From: Staphylococcus pseudoxylosus
Lineage (GTDB): Bacteria > Bacillota > Bacilli > Staphylococcales > Staphylococcaceae
Direction of reading: 5' to 3'
Assembly: GCF_003697915.1 (NCBI RefSeq)
Contig: NZ_RCVN01000003.1
Location: 165,310 to 229,309, forward strand
DNA: 64,000 bases
Each line of letters begins with the position of its first letter. Position 1 is the first letter of the stretch. The notes under the pieces are model-generated. The model had not been told where the DNA came from. It saw nothing but the letters and a program-made list of their open reading frames with translations, and did no database searches. The position numbers were made by a program, and so were the translations under genes. Shown one piece after another: positions 17,458-26,594 of the stretch.

Positions 17458-18177
17458 TCACACTATATAATAAGTTACACATAAAATCAGTAACATGCTG
17501 ATAAATAACCAATCTATCCAACGCATTTTTAGCATTATAATAGATGTTCTTTTATGTGTTAAATTCAAACCACGTGTAATCGATGCAATAGTCAATTCAT
17601 TCCCAATTTTTACGACGCTATTTAACAACGGAACAACACGGTATTCGAAATACTGCAGTGGTTTTTTAAACGCAAAACGCAATGAAATACCTCTCATCTT
17701 CATTGCATCTTTAATCGACGCTGATTCTGACTGAATCGTTGGTAAAAATCTAAACATTACAGCCAGAGGAATCGTAATTTTTCTTGGTATTTTAAGACTT
17801 TCTAAACCCTCAATAAGCTCTTCAACTTGAGTTGTCTTAAAAAGGTAATAACCCATTACGAGTGAAGGTAAAAAACGTGTAATCACGCCTGAAGGAACAA
17901 AGATGAGTAAAGTAGCTAACTGACTTTGATTAAATGTAACAAACGCTTCGCCATACCATGCGCTAATTGTAACAATGATGCATAGCCATCCAAGCAGATG
18001 TTTACCAATGAGTAGAATCAATAAAGATGGTATTAACATTACAAGTAGTCTTAAGAAAATTTCATTTCCCGTTACACCACCAGTTAATGAAATAAGTGAA
18101 ACAATTATCATGACTCCTAGCTTCACTCTAGGATCTAAATTAAATATATGACTTTGATTTTTTATTTTGTTATTCAT
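17458..18177 (-). CDS. ECF transporter transmembrane T component
   Basis: A 239-aa integral membrane protein of the CbiQ/EcfT family, which couples the ATPase to the substrate-binding S protein. It has five or six hydrophobic segments. The coupling-helix motif is recognisable in SASIKDAMKMRGISLRFAFK and in ITIASITRGLNLTHKR, both variants of the A-R-G signature that contacts the ATPases. Its stop lies 9 bases before the ATPase start, and its start lies one base past the S-component stop, so translation is probably coupled. Confidence 0.88.
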   Translation of the reverse strand: MNNKIKNQSHIFNLDPRVKLGVMIIVSLISLTGGVTGNEIFLRLLVMLIPSLLILLIGKHLLGWLCIIVTISAWYGEAFVTFNQSQLATLLIFVPSGVITRFLPSLVMGYYLFKTTQVEELIEGLESLKIPRKITIPLAVMFRFLPTIQSESASIKDAMKMRGISLRFAFKKPLQYFEYRVVPLLNSVVKIGNELTIASITRGLNLTHKRTSIIMLKMRWIDWLFISMLLILCVTYYIV

Positions 18178-18178
18178 A

Positions 18179-18763
18179 CTAAATCATACCTGCACGCTTA
18201 AAATGTTTCTTCAATATACCTTTAGCGATATAAGCACCTATCAGCGCTCCAATAATTGTTGTAACAATTATGACAGGAATCATCTCGATTGAAAATAATG
18301 CAGCTACCGTAGCTTCGTACCCTGAACCGTATTTCTCTTGTATAAAGGCTAGATATGACTGTCTCATAAAATAAAATGGTAATAAATTGCCTATTGGCCA
18401 AAACGAGAAGATAATATAACCCATACCATTTAATTTCCAACTTTTATAATGACCTATCGCCATAATAGCGTCTGCTAATATAACAATGGGTACACTTAAA
18501 ATTAATGCCATCCAAGGATGACCCATAATTGCTAATATCAAACTTACTACAATGCCACAAATCGATAGTGCGCCAAACTTTTGCGTTTTCGTAATAAGTA
18601 ACATAATCGGTATGCCACCTATCAAGCCTATCATAGCAGGAAGTAATAACATAAATATTGGGATAATGCCTAAAATACCTGGTGGTGCTATAAATATAAA
18701 ATATATCGCCGTAAAGATACCTATATTTATTAAATCTTTAATATCTATTTTACTTTTTTTCAT
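18179..18763 (-). CDS. ECF transporter S component, MptD/Trep_Strep type
   Basis: A 194-aa membrane protein with about six helices. It begins MKKSKIDIKDLINIGIFTAIYF, the typical S-component entry, and contains GIIPIFMLLLPAMIGLIGGIPIMLL. This is the pattern of the MptD (Trep_Strep) S family, whose substrates are poorly known; related systems have been linked to iron, and a haem-taking ECF system (LhaSTA) has been reported in S. lugdunensis. The substrate here is not known. The start is the ATG at 18763, seven bases behind GAGGGAG; a GTG six codons earlier overlaps that site. The upstream region has a Fur-box-like sequence and a leader hairpin. Confidence 0.82.
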   Translation of the reverse strand: MKKSKIDIKDLINIGIFTAIYFIFIAPPGILGIIPIFMLLLPAMIGLIGGIPIMLLITKTQKFGALSICGIVVSLILAIMGHPWMALILSVPIVILADAIMAIGHYKSWKLNGMGYIIFSFWPIGNLLPFYFMRQSYLAFIQEKYGSGYEATVAALFSIEMIPVIIVTTIIGALIGAYIAKGILKKHFKRAGMI

Positions 18764-18796
18764 CAGTAACTCCCTCTTCACATAAAACTAAAATTG

Positions 18797-18842
18797 GGAT
18801 GACTCAGAAAATTATATTTAAATAACCTCTTTTATCATCCCA
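18797..18842 (-). promoter_or_regulatory. Leader hairpin before the ECF operon, possible attenuator
   Basis: TGGGATGA and TCATCCCA form an 8-bp perfect stem, with further A/T pairing inside. On the minus strand it is followed by AATTTTAGTTTT and then the start codon region. A U-rich tail after a hairpin in a leader is the layout of a transcriptional attenuator, but the U-tract is interrupted. Confidence 0.35.
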
Positions 18843-18976
18843 TGCCGTGACTAGAAAAAGAATACAAGAGCTAACTCATTTGCCATATTTCATTATGAAA
18901 CTAAAATGTTAATATACAACTTAACTTATGCTTTATATCCCTATTAAAAATACATTTATTTCAAAGATACTATAAT

Positions 18977-18991
18977 TGAAAATTATTATCA
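18977..18991. promoter_or_regulatory. Fur-box-like sequence upstream of the ECF operon
   Basis: TGAAAATTATTATCA differs at one base from the staphylococcal/Bacillus Fur box TGATAATNATTATCA. It lies 214 bases before the ECF S-component start, next to a weak TTGATA box. If functional it would make the transporter iron-repressed. An AT-rich chance match cannot be excluded. The rest of the gene-free stretch 18764-19251 contains the leader hairpin, the hairpin at 19188-19226 and an imperfect inverted repeat at about 19124-19172. Confidence 0.4.
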
Positions 18992-19187
18992 ATGACATCG
19001 GTTTATAGGTCTCTAATTGTTTATAAAGTATACAATAGATTATTGAACTTTCTATAACATCACACTTATATGTACAGCAAAATATAGCTCTGACTCTAAG
19101 TCATCACTGCTATATTAAAATTAAAGGGCAGGACAGAAACCAAATTTGAAAATTGATTTCGTATTCCCACCCACAAGGTAGCTTACT

Positions 19188-19226
19188 ATAACGATAAACA
19201 CTTACGATCTTAGCATTTATCGTTAT
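19188..19226. terminator. Hairpin downstream of tarS
   Basis: ATAACGATAAA (19188-19198) pairs perfectly with TTTATCGTTAT (19216-19226). CTTTTTATT follows on the plus strand. It lies 26 bases beyond the tarS stop and probably ends tar transcription, though the U-tract is better on the other strand. Confidence 0.5.
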
Positions 19227-19251
19227 ATCGCTTTTTATTAAATTATACTGA

Positions 19252-20976
19252 TTAATATCTTAAATTAAAATATGGTGATTCCAAAGTGACATGCTTTTTA
19301 AGATTTTTAGCTTTAATTTTATCGCTGAGTGCTATATTATAAGTCATTTTCTCTTTAGATTCATGAGCAGTCAGATAGCCATACGTAAATGTATCTGACA
19401 GTAATACAGTTGTTAAACCTTCAGACAAAATATAGTTAAATTCTAAACTACTAAGTTGAATCGTTTTACTATCTTTTATCGTAACTTCAATCATATCGTC
19501 TAATTTATTTTGAGTTACATAAAATGATAGATTGTCAAAATCTTTTGTGAAGTATGGTGTAAAACGATAATAATTGTCATTCAGTGAAGCAATCGTACTC
19601 GTCTCTTTTCCATATAGATACTTTAAGCGTTTACCGCCAATGCGTTTTTCAACACTCATATTATCTACGCGCATTTCTAAAAATGCATCCCAAACTTTTT
19701 CTTTAATTAAATATGGTATCATGTCCTTCATAGAAGCATTAAATTTAAAACGTGTTTGATCATTGATAGCTAAAGGTATATAAATCAATTCTTTTTTATT
19801 ACGTGATACTAACTTCAGTTGTATCATAGAAGCTACATGATTTGGGTTGATAATGGAACTTAAAAATTCTAATTCCAATTCAAAGCCTTGTTCATTAAAT
19901 TTAAACTGTGTCATTCTTATATCCGGTTTCATTAATTTATTGAATATAAAGTATGGTTCTTCACGATCAAACTGAATTTTCAATACACCTTGTTCCGCAC
20001 TAAAATTATAAAATTGGCCATTATTAAAGCTTTCTTCAACAATTTGATAATGTTTCATATCTTTTTTGCGTGCGTAATATAATAATGGTTTCAACGAATC
20101 TCTGACGATATCATCTACTTCGCTTGGTACTTTTTGTATAAAGTCTCCTAATGCATCCATCCAAGCTTCTTTTTTGTCATCTGCTATTTTAAGTGAAAAA
20201 TTATTTGTTCTTGAAAATGAAAAATGGCGATCTAAAAAACACCCTAATATATCATGTCTATTGTCTAAAGGGCTATTCAGAATTTCTTCTGTAATTAATC
20301 CCATAACTTTATAAAAATCTTTAGGCGACACATATGCCGAGCTCATATGTTCCCCTTCTCGCTTAGTCGCGTAATAATATGGTTTATCTGCCAATACGGC
20401 GATTTTCTTTGCATTAACGTATGCTTTCATTGTAAACAGTTGATCCTCTGCACTACGTAAATCTTCTGGGAACTCAATATGATTATCACGTAGTAATGAC
20501 GTACGATAAAACTTAGTGGGACTTAATGTATAAATAATACGTGAATTAGCTAATGTGACATCATCATTAGTTTCTTTAAACATAGATTTAGGAACACCAC
20601 GACCATTTACACCTTCCATTTTAACAAGCACCACATCAGCCTGATTACCTTCAACAAATTTTGATACATCTTTCAACGTATCTGGATGAATGTAATCATC
20701 TGAATCTACAAAGAAGACATACTCCCCTTGAGCTAAGTTCAGAGCTGTATTCCTAGGTTTTCCAGGACCGCCCGAATTGGCTTCAAGTTGTTTTACAGTT
20801 AAATTCACTTTGTTTTTATAAGTCGCTACTACTTCCAAAGTATTATCTGTAGAACAATCATCTATCAGTATCACTTCAAAATCTTTCTTATCGTATTTTT
20901 GATTCTGCAAACTGTTCAATAGTTCCCCTATATACTTTTCAGAATTGTAACTTGGTACTATAATTGAAAATTTCAT
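19252..20976 (-). CDS. tarS: Wall teichoic acid beta-GlcNAc transferase
   Basis: The enzyme decorates poly(ribitol phosphate) wall teichoic acid with beta-linked GlcNAc on the cytoplasmic face of the membrane. It has 574 aa with a GT-A family 2 domain (MKFSIIVPSYNSEKYI, IDDCSTDN, FVDSDDYIHPDTL, SAEDQLFTMKAYVNAKK) and a C-terminal half like the trimerising domains of S. aureus TarS, with GEHMSSAYVSPKDFY and LKYLYGKETSTIASLNDNYYR. The alignment I recall with S. aureus TarS is nearly colinear. The start is the ATG at 20976 behind GGTGG. The gene follows tarL by 148 bases containing an inverted repeat. Confidence 0.92.
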   Translation of the reverse strand: MKFSIIVPSYNSEKYIGELLNSLQNQKYDKKDFEVILIDDCSTDNTLEVVATYKNKVNLTVKQLEANSGGPGKPRNTALNLAQGEYVFFVDSDDYIHPDTLKDVSKFVEGNQADVVLVKMEGVNGRGVPKSMFKETNDDVTLANSRIIYTLSPTKFYRTSLLRDNHIEFPEDLRSAEDQLFTMKAYVNAKKIAVLADKPYYYATKREGEHMSSAYVSPKDFYKVMGLITEEILNSPLDNRHDILGCFLDRHFSFSRTNNFSLKIADDKKEAWMDALGDFIQKVPSEVDDIVRDSLKPLLYYARKKDMKHYQIVEESFNNGQFYNFSAEQGVLKIQFDREEPYFIFNKLMKPDIRMTQFKFNEQGFELELEFLSSIINPNHVASMIQLKLVSRNKKELIYIPLAINDQTRFKFNASMKDMIPYLIKEKVWDAFLEMRVDNMSVEKRIGGKRLKYLYGKETSTIASLNDNYYRFTPYFTKDFDNLSFYVTQNKLDDMIEVTIKDSKTIQLSSLEFNYILSEGLTTVLLSDTFTYGYLTAHESKEKMTYNIALSDKIKAKNLKKHVTLESPYFNLRY

Positions 20977-20997
20977 TGATATATCCACCTTATAAAA

Positions 20998-21099
20998 ATG
21001 AGCTGAAATACTAATAACACATAGTTAGTTTAATGATACCTAATCTATGAATATATTCGTTATCTTACCTTCAATTTATAAGTTATTGTTTCAGCTCAT
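20998..21099. repeat. Inverted repeat between tarL and tarS
   Basis: ATGAGCTGAAA (20998-21008) and TTTCAGCTCAT (21089-21099) are perfectly complementary 11-mers 80 bases apart. They flank most of the tarL-tarS spacer and could form a long-range stem in the transcript. Confidence 0.5.
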
Positions 21100-21124
21100 C
21101 ATAATTTTTTATTTTCAGTTTTTC

Positions 21125-22813
21125 TTAGCTTCCAAATACGTTTCTTACTAAACGTTCACTCGAACGACCATCTTGATATTTAAAGTGCTTATCTAAGAAT
21201 GGCTCTACTTTCTCTACTTCAAAGTCTTCGTTATCTAGCGCTGCTATTAAATCATTAAATGACTCTACAATTTTCCCTGGAACAAAGGTTTCATATGGCT
21301 CATAAAAATCACGCGATGTAATATAATCTTCAAGGTCAAACGCATAAAAAATCATTGGTCGTTTAAATACTGCAAATTCATAAACAAGTGATGAATAATC
21401 ACTAATTAGAATATCCGTAACAAATAAAATATCATTAACTTCTCTAAAATCAGAAACATCCACAAAGTATTGCTCATATTCTCTAGGAATATTTAATCTA
21501 TTCTTCACAAATGGATGCATTTTAAATAAAACTACTGCATTATTTTCACGACAATATCGTGCAAATCTAGCAAAATCAATTTTAAAGAATGGATAATGTG
21601 CCGTATGATGTCCATTACCTCTAAATGTAGGCGCAAATAAAATCACTTTCTTATCTTTAATAATCGGTAGTGCCGTCTCCATTTCTGCTGTAACTTGTTG
21701 TTCATACGCCTCATCAAATAAGATATCTGTTCTAGGGACACCGGTTGGGATTATATTTTGTTCTTTAATACCAAAGGCTTCACCGTAGAATGGTATATCT
21801 GTTTCTGAAGAAACAAAGGCCTTGGTATAATTTCTATGATTTACAGAATTAAAGAATGGTCCGCCTTTTTTTCCAGCTCGACTGTAACCAACCGTTTTGA
21901 AAGCACCAACCGCATGCCATACTTGAATGATTTCCTGGCTTTTTCTGAATTTTACTGTGTAGAGTAATGGGTGAAAATCATCCACAAATATATAATCTGC
22001 TTTACCTAATAAATACGGGAATTTAAATTTGTCGATAAAGTTACGACGTGCCGAAATATTAGATTTAAACAATGCATGTATCTTATATTTGTCGTCTAAA
22101 TTTTGGCGTAACATTTCATTATAAACATATTCAAAGTTCCCTGACATTTCTGCTCTTGAATCAGATGTGAACAATACCGTATTACCCTTTTTCAAATGGA
22201 AAAATTTTGTCGTATTAAATATCATTTGGAAGACAAAATTACGCACATTATACGAATAACGATTATACTTTAACTTCAAATCTGCAATCTTTTGTTTAAG
22301 AGGATTTGACTTAGGTGTTGGAGCTTTAAACAAGATATCTAGTACAAACTCATTAACTTCACTGGATATCATTGGTCTCACAATATACTCTGTTTTATTA
22401 GAGTTGCCACCCTTTTTAAATGTATACATAAAATGTTCTAATAGAAAATTATTCTTACCATTTTGAGTAGCTATCTCATGATACTGTTCTAACTCATCTT
22501 CCTCTAACGTATATTGATTAGGTTCTAATAATGATGAATTAATATTAGCTATATAATCAAAATCACCTTTATATACAATTAAATATTCACCTGAAGGTAG
22601 ATAATTTCCGTCATCTAATATAGCCACATTAAAGCGTGCTACGAATTGATTTCCGTTAATTTTTACATCATTTGCTTTCAATTCTTTGGTCTCAGTTAAA
22701 TTACGTAGAACAAAACGTTTCTTGTCCAATTCGATATCCTCAACATGACCTGAAATAAATAATTGAATACGTTCCCAATAAATATTATCAATTATTATTT
22801 TAGATTTACTCAA
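21125..22813 (-). CDS. tarL: Poly(ribitol-phosphate) polymerase
   Basis: The product polymerises ribitol phosphate from CDP-ribitol onto the teichoic acid linkage unit at the inner membrane face. It has 562 aa with an N-terminal beta-rich domain and a C-terminal CDP-glycerol/ribitol glycerophosphotransferase domain. Motifs are VWHAVGAFKTVGYSR, LFAPTFRGNGHH, KMHPFVKNRLN and ISDYSSLVYEFA, ending KHFKYQDGRSSERLV. It matches S. aureus TarL almost throughout. The start is TTG at 22813 behind GAGAGG. Only one tarIJL set is in the window, while S. aureus has a second (tarI'J'K) beside it. Confidence 0.93.
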   Translation of the reverse strand: MSKSKIIIDNIYWERIQLFISGHVEDIELDKKRFVLRNLTETKELKANDVKINGNQFVARFNVAILDDGNYLPSGEYLIVYKGDFDYIANINSSLLEPNQYTLEEDELEQYHEIATQNGKNNFLLEHFMYTFKKGGNSNKTEYIVRPMISSEVNEFVLDILFKAPTPKSNPLKQKIADLKLKYNRYSYNVRNFVFQMIFNTTKFFHLKKGNTVLFTSDSRAEMSGNFEYVYNEMLRQNLDDKYKIHALFKSNISARRNFIDKFKFPYLLGKADYIFVDDFHPLLYTVKFRKSQEIIQVWHAVGAFKTVGYSRAGKKGGPFFNSVNHRNYTKAFVSSETDIPFYGEAFGIKEQNIIPTGVPRTDILFDEAYEQQVTAEMETALPIIKDKKVILFAPTFRGNGHHTAHYPFFKIDFARFARYCRENNAVVLFKMHPFVKNRLNIPREYEQYFVDVSDFREVNDILFVTDILISDYSSLVYEFAVFKRPMIFYAFDLEDYITSRDFYEPYETFVPGKIVESFNDLIAALDNEDFEVEKVEPFLDKHFKYQDGRSSERLVRNVFGS

Positions 22814-22887
22814 TTTAAAAAACCTCTCTCTATCCTATTCATAATATGCTTTCAAAATATTATGACTGATTGCTTATTTTTAAAAGT

Positions 22888-23916
22888 TTACATCGTCCAT
22901 TTAATGACAGTCTTGCCCCACGAAGTGGATAAATCTGTTTCAAATGCATTGACTGCATCATTAATAGTTTTAACATCAAATTCGTTACCTTTAAGTAGCG
23001 CTAATTTTTCCACAACATCTGGATGATCTTTATAGAATTTCGCAATATCTTTAAAGTCTTGCGCACCACTTCTACTACTGCCAAACATTGTTAATCCTTT
23101 CTCTAACACTAATCTTGTGTTAACTTCAACAGGATATTCGCTTACACCTAATAAACTAACTGTGCCTTCAGGTGAAATTAAATCAATGATTTGATTCACT
23201 GCAGACTGGCTACCTTTCCCACCTACACACTCAAATGCATGATCAAAAGTAACTCCTTCAGGTACTTCATGTATGTGGTATATTTCATCTGCGAAAGAGA
23301 AATGACTTAATTTATAATCAGTTTTTCCAAAGATATAAATTGCTGCATTAGGATATAGTTTATTTAATAAAATTGCAGTAATATACCCTAAATTGCCATC
23401 TCCCCAAATACCAAAACTATTTTTATTGGCATTAGATTTACGTTCAAACCTTTGAAGCGCATGCCAACTCACACTTACCAATTCAGAATATGCAATTGTA
23501 CTTAAATCTTCGATACTATCGTCAATTTCTACGACACGGTCATGATCCATAAAAACATAATCTTGCATAAAACCATCATAACCACTAGATCTAAATTTAC
23601 TACTAGGTAAATAGTTTTCTGCTATGACTTCATCTGACTCAACAGGTGTATTAGGTACCATAATAACTCTTGTACCCGTATTAAATATGCCTTTGTTATC
23701 ATAAACAACTTCACCGACACCTTCATGAACTAAAGACATCGGTAATTTTTTCTCCAATACTTGTTCATTTCTACTACCAGTATAATATCTTTGGTCTGCT
23801 GCACAAATTGATAAATATAATGGTCTTACAACAACTTTATCACTTTTAATATTTTCATTATTGTATGTTACTTCGAATTGTCTAGGTGCTACCAGTTGAT
23901 AAACTTGGTTAATCAC
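22888..23916 (-). CDS. tarJ: Ribulose-5-phosphate reductase for CDP-ribitol synthesis
   Basis: The enzyme reduces D-ribulose 5-phosphate with NADPH to D-ribitol 5-phosphate, the substrate of TarI. It has 342 aa in the zinc alcohol dehydrogenase superfamily, with [17 protein letters not shown] near the N-terminus (Cys-Ala-Ala-Asp in place of the usual C-G-S-D), [11 protein letters not shown] and the nucleotide-binding [17 protein letters not shown]. It starts with GTG and overlaps the tarI stop by 8 bases, so translation is coupled. The four structural-zinc cysteines of the polyol dehydrogenase at 8534-9604 are missing, as usual for TarJ. Confidence 0.94.
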   Translation of the reverse strand: MINQVYQLVAPRQFEVTYNNENIKSDKVVVRPLYLSICAADQRYYTGSRNEQVLEKKLPMSLVHEGVGEVVYDNKGIFNTGTRVIMVPNTPVESDEVIAENYLPSSKFRSSGYDGFMQDYVFMDHDRVVEIDDSIEDLSTIAYSELVSVSWHALQRFERKSNANKNSFGIWGDGNLGYITAILLNKLYPNAAIYIFGKTDYKLSHFSFADEIYHIHEVPEGVTFDHAFECVGGKGSQSAVNQIIDLISPEGTVSLLGVSEYPVEVNTRLVLEKGLTMFGSSRSGAQDFKDIAKFYKDHPDVVEKLALLKGNEFDVKTINDAVNAFETDLSTSWGKTVIKWTM

Positions 23917-24625
23917 TCAACACCCCACCTTTGATGATGGAATTCGCCACTTTTAAATCATAAGGCGTCGTAATTTTAATGTTATATAGTTCTCCCATCA
24001 CTAATTTTACTTTTTTATTAGCTACCACAAGAATTTTACAGGCATCTGTCATTATTTCTTTCTCTTCTTGTGATAATGCATTATAGCTATTTCTCAATAA
24101 ATTCACATTAAATGATTGTGGTGTTTGGCCTTGATACATTTCACTTCTAACTGGGATAGACTGTATTTGCTCTCCATCACTTGAAGTGATAATAGTGTCA
24201 GTTGCAGGTATTACAGTATCGACAGCACCATGTGCTAATACACTTTCAATATTTTCTTTGATGATTCGGTGCGTTAAAAATGGTCTAACCGCATCATGTG
24301 TAACGATTACATCCTCATCAGTAATTGAGTGTGCTTTTTCAGCTTCATTTATAATATTCATAATCGTTTCATTGCGATCTGAACCACCTTGTACCACTTC
24401 AATTCTATCATCATTAATTTGATGTTTACGCAACGTATCCTTCGTATGCGAAATCCACTTTTGTGGTGTCGCAATAAATATTTTGTCAAATTCATTTGTA
24501 AGCAAGAATTTTTCAACCGTATGAACTAATATAGGTTTACCATCTAAATCTAAAAATTGTTTTGGCAGTGGCACGTTTCCCATTCTAGAACCGATGCCCC
24601 CTGCTAATATACCAGCATATATCAT
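23909..24625 (-). CDS. tarI: Ribitol-5-phosphate cytidylyltransferase
   Basis: The enzyme makes CDP-ribitol from CTP and D-ribitol 5-phosphate. It has 238 aa of the IspD/TarI nucleotidyltransferase family. The CTP-binding motif is [19 protein letters not shown], followed by [10 protein letters not shown] and [13 protein letters not shown] precedes the ATG at 24625. It leads the tarI-tarJ-tarL-tarS cluster; the close fit to TarI and the TarJ overlap separate it from the isoprenoid enzyme IspD, which staphylococci lack because they use mevalonate. Confidence 0.94.
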   Translation of the reverse strand: MIYAGILAGGIGSRMGNVPLPKQFLDLDGKPILVHTVEKFLLTNEFDKIFIATPQKWISHTKDTLRKHQINDDRIEVVQGGSDRNETIMNIINEAEKAHSITDEDVIVTHDAVRPFLTHRIIKENIESVLAHGAVDTVIPATDTIITSSDGEQIQSIPVRSEMYQGQTPQSFNVNLLRNSYNALSQEEKEIMTDACKILVVANKKVKLVMGELYNIKITTPYDLKVANSIIKGGVLSD

Positions 24626-25143
24626 GTGTTTTTCCTCCTGTATACCTTTAAATCTTATAATTTACTTTTTAATTTTAACTTTTAATATTTTTAGCTTTTC
24701 ACCATTCGATAAATATTTTAAAGGTTAACCTTTTTATGTTATAGATATAAACATTATTTCTTAAGCACAATATACCAATTTTTATCGTTCATTTCTACTT
24801 ATAACTGTTTTTATATTTTTAATAGCATCATATTACCTAGTTTAATATATATTATTATAAAATTTAACTTACAATTAATTAAAATTGAGTACCTCCATAT
24901 AATATAATAGTTATTTTACACTAAAAAGGCGTTATTCAACTTTAATTTTTCAGAATATATTTACAATTCTAAATTTTCTTAGTATATTCGACTTATTAGC
25001 TATTGCTTAACGTGATTTTTCACCATGAATATAAACACTACTTTTACAATTTTTAGGGTGTGTATACACAGACGATACATAGCTCACATTGACTTTATAC
25101 ATATCGACACATCCTACGCAAAATTAAGGGAGGCGCATCAATT
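24626..25143. other. Gene-free AT-rich spacer between tarI and the aminotransferase gene
   Basis: The spacer of 518 bases carries two divergent upstream regions. It contains two perfect palindromes, AAAGGTTAACCTTT (24720-24733), about 95 bases before tarI, and TGTGTATACACA (25059-25070), 74 bases before the aminotransferase gene. Either could be an operator. I see no ORF with a ribosome binding site and no clear terminator. Confidence 0.5.
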
Positions 25144-26481
25144 ATGAACAAATCAGAACAGCTTATTAACGAAGATAGTAAATACTTTGCTAAGCCAGGA
25201 AGAATTAAATATTATCCATTAGCTATCTCACATGGCTATGGCGCAACGCTAGTAGACGTTGAAGGTAAAACATATATTGACCTGCTATCTAGTGCAAGTT
25301 CTCAAAATGTTGGTCATGCACCTAAACAGGTTACGGATGCTATCAAAGCACAAGTTGATCAATTCATACATTACACGCCTGCATACATGTATCATGAGCC
25401 TTTAGTCAAATTAGCTAAAAAAATATGTGAAATTGCACCAGGTTCATATGAGAAACGTGCACTTTTCGGACTTTCAGGATCAGATGCAAATGACGGTATC
25501 GTTAAATTAGCTCGCGCATATACTGGAAGACCTTATATTATTAGTTTTATCAATGCTTATCATGGATCTACATATGGATCACTTTCTATGTCTGCAATTA
25601 GTTTAAATATGCGGAAACATTACGGTCCAATGCTCCCAGGTTTCTATCACATTCCTTTTCCAGATAATTATCGAGGTATGTTTGAGCATCAAAGTCCAAA
25701 TACAGTTGAAGAATATCTTGCTCCTCTTAAAGAAATGTTCGAAAAGTACGTACCAGCCGACGAAGTAGCTTGTATCATGATTGAAACTATCCAAGGTGAT
25801 GGCGGCTTACTTGAACCCGTAGACGGTTACTTTGAAGCCTTACAAGACTTATGCCAAACACACGGTATATTATTAGCTGTGGACGATATCCAACAAGGCT
25901 TAGGACGAACAGGTTGTTGGAGCTCCGTATCACATTATAATATCGAACCTGACCTTATTACATTTGGTAAATCATTGGCAGGCGGTCTACCAATGTCTGC
26001 CATTGTTGGGCGGTCAGAAATCATGGACTATTTAGACGCCCCTGCTCATTTATTTACTACGGGGGCTAATCCAGTAAGTTGTGAAGCTGCATTAGCTACA
26101 ATTGCTATGATTAAAGATCAAGGACTATTACAGGCTAGTACTGATAAAGGAAATTACGTTCGTGAACGTCTAAATCAATGGCCTGAAAAATATAAATCTG
26201 TCGGAAATGTCAGAGGTAAAGGTCTCTCTATTGGTATCGATATCGTGTCAGATAAAATTAAAAAAATACGCGATCCCGAAGCAGCTTTAAAGATTTGTAA
26301 TCGTTGTTTTGACAATGGTGTCGTTATCATTGCTGTTGCTGGAAATGTACTGCGTTTCCAACCACCATTAGTCATAACTTATGATCAGTTAGACACTGCT
26401 TTAAATGTGTTAGAAGCTGCAATTCAAGACTTTGAAACAGGACAATTAGCAAACTATGATATAGCAGGCCAAGGTTGGTAA
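25144..26481 (+). CDS. Class III pyridoxal-phosphate aminotransferase
   Basis: A 445-aa fold-type I aminotransferase of the ornithine/GABA/diaminobutyrate group. The cofactor pocket is seen in FGLSGSDANDG, the aspartate in AVDDIQQGLGRTG and the Schiff-base lysine in LITFGKSLAGGLPMSAIVG. Substrate cannot be decided: GABA, ornithine or another omega-amino acid is possible, and Asp-Asp-Ile-Gln in place of the commoner Asp-Glu-Val-Gln is a small deviation. AGGGAGG precedes the ATG. It is a single-gene unit with a terminator shared with the capsule operon. Confidence 0.8.
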   Translation: MNKSEQLINEDSKYFAKPGRIKYYPLAISHGYGATLVDVEGKTYIDLLSSASSQNVGHAPKQVTDAIKAQVDQFIHYTPAYMYHEPLVKLAKKICEIAPGSYEKRALFGLSGSDANDGIVKLARAYTGRPYIISFINAYHGSTYGSLSMSAISLNMRKHYGPMLPGFYHIPFPDNYRGMFEHQSPNTVEEYLAPLKEMFEKYVPADEVACIMIETIQGDGGLLEPVDGYFEALQDLCQTHGILLAVDDIQQGLGRTGCWSSVSHYNIEPDLITFGKSLAGGLPMSAIVGRSEIMDYLDAPAHLFTTGANPVSCEAALATIAMIKDQGLLQASTDKGNYVRERLNQWPEKYKSVGNVRGKGLSIGIDIVSDKIKKIRDPEAALKICNRCFDNGVVIIAVAGNVLRFQPPLVITYDQLDTALNVLEAAIQDFETGQLANYDIAGQGW

Positions 26482-26502
26482 TACAACTTACCTAAGCATT
26501 TA

Positions 26503-26546
26503 GTAAAAAAACGGGTAGATATCTCAAACTGATATCTATCCGTTTT
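26503..26546. terminator. Bidirectional terminator between the aminotransferase and capsule operon
   Basis: AAAACGGGTAGATATC and GATATCTATCCGTTTT form a 16-bp stem with one G-T pair around a 7-base loop, flanked by A and T runs. Confidence 0.85.
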
Positions 26547-26594
26547 CTTTTGTTGTTGATGGTATATAAGCTTTCTACCTTACCCCTTTATTTA

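Noticed and set aside
19124..19172. Imperfect inverted repeat GGGCAGGACAGAAA...TTTCGTATTCCCACCC
   Set aside because: Too many mismatches to call a separate terminator; the better hairpin lies at 19188-19226. It may be a degraded member of the GGGACA family.
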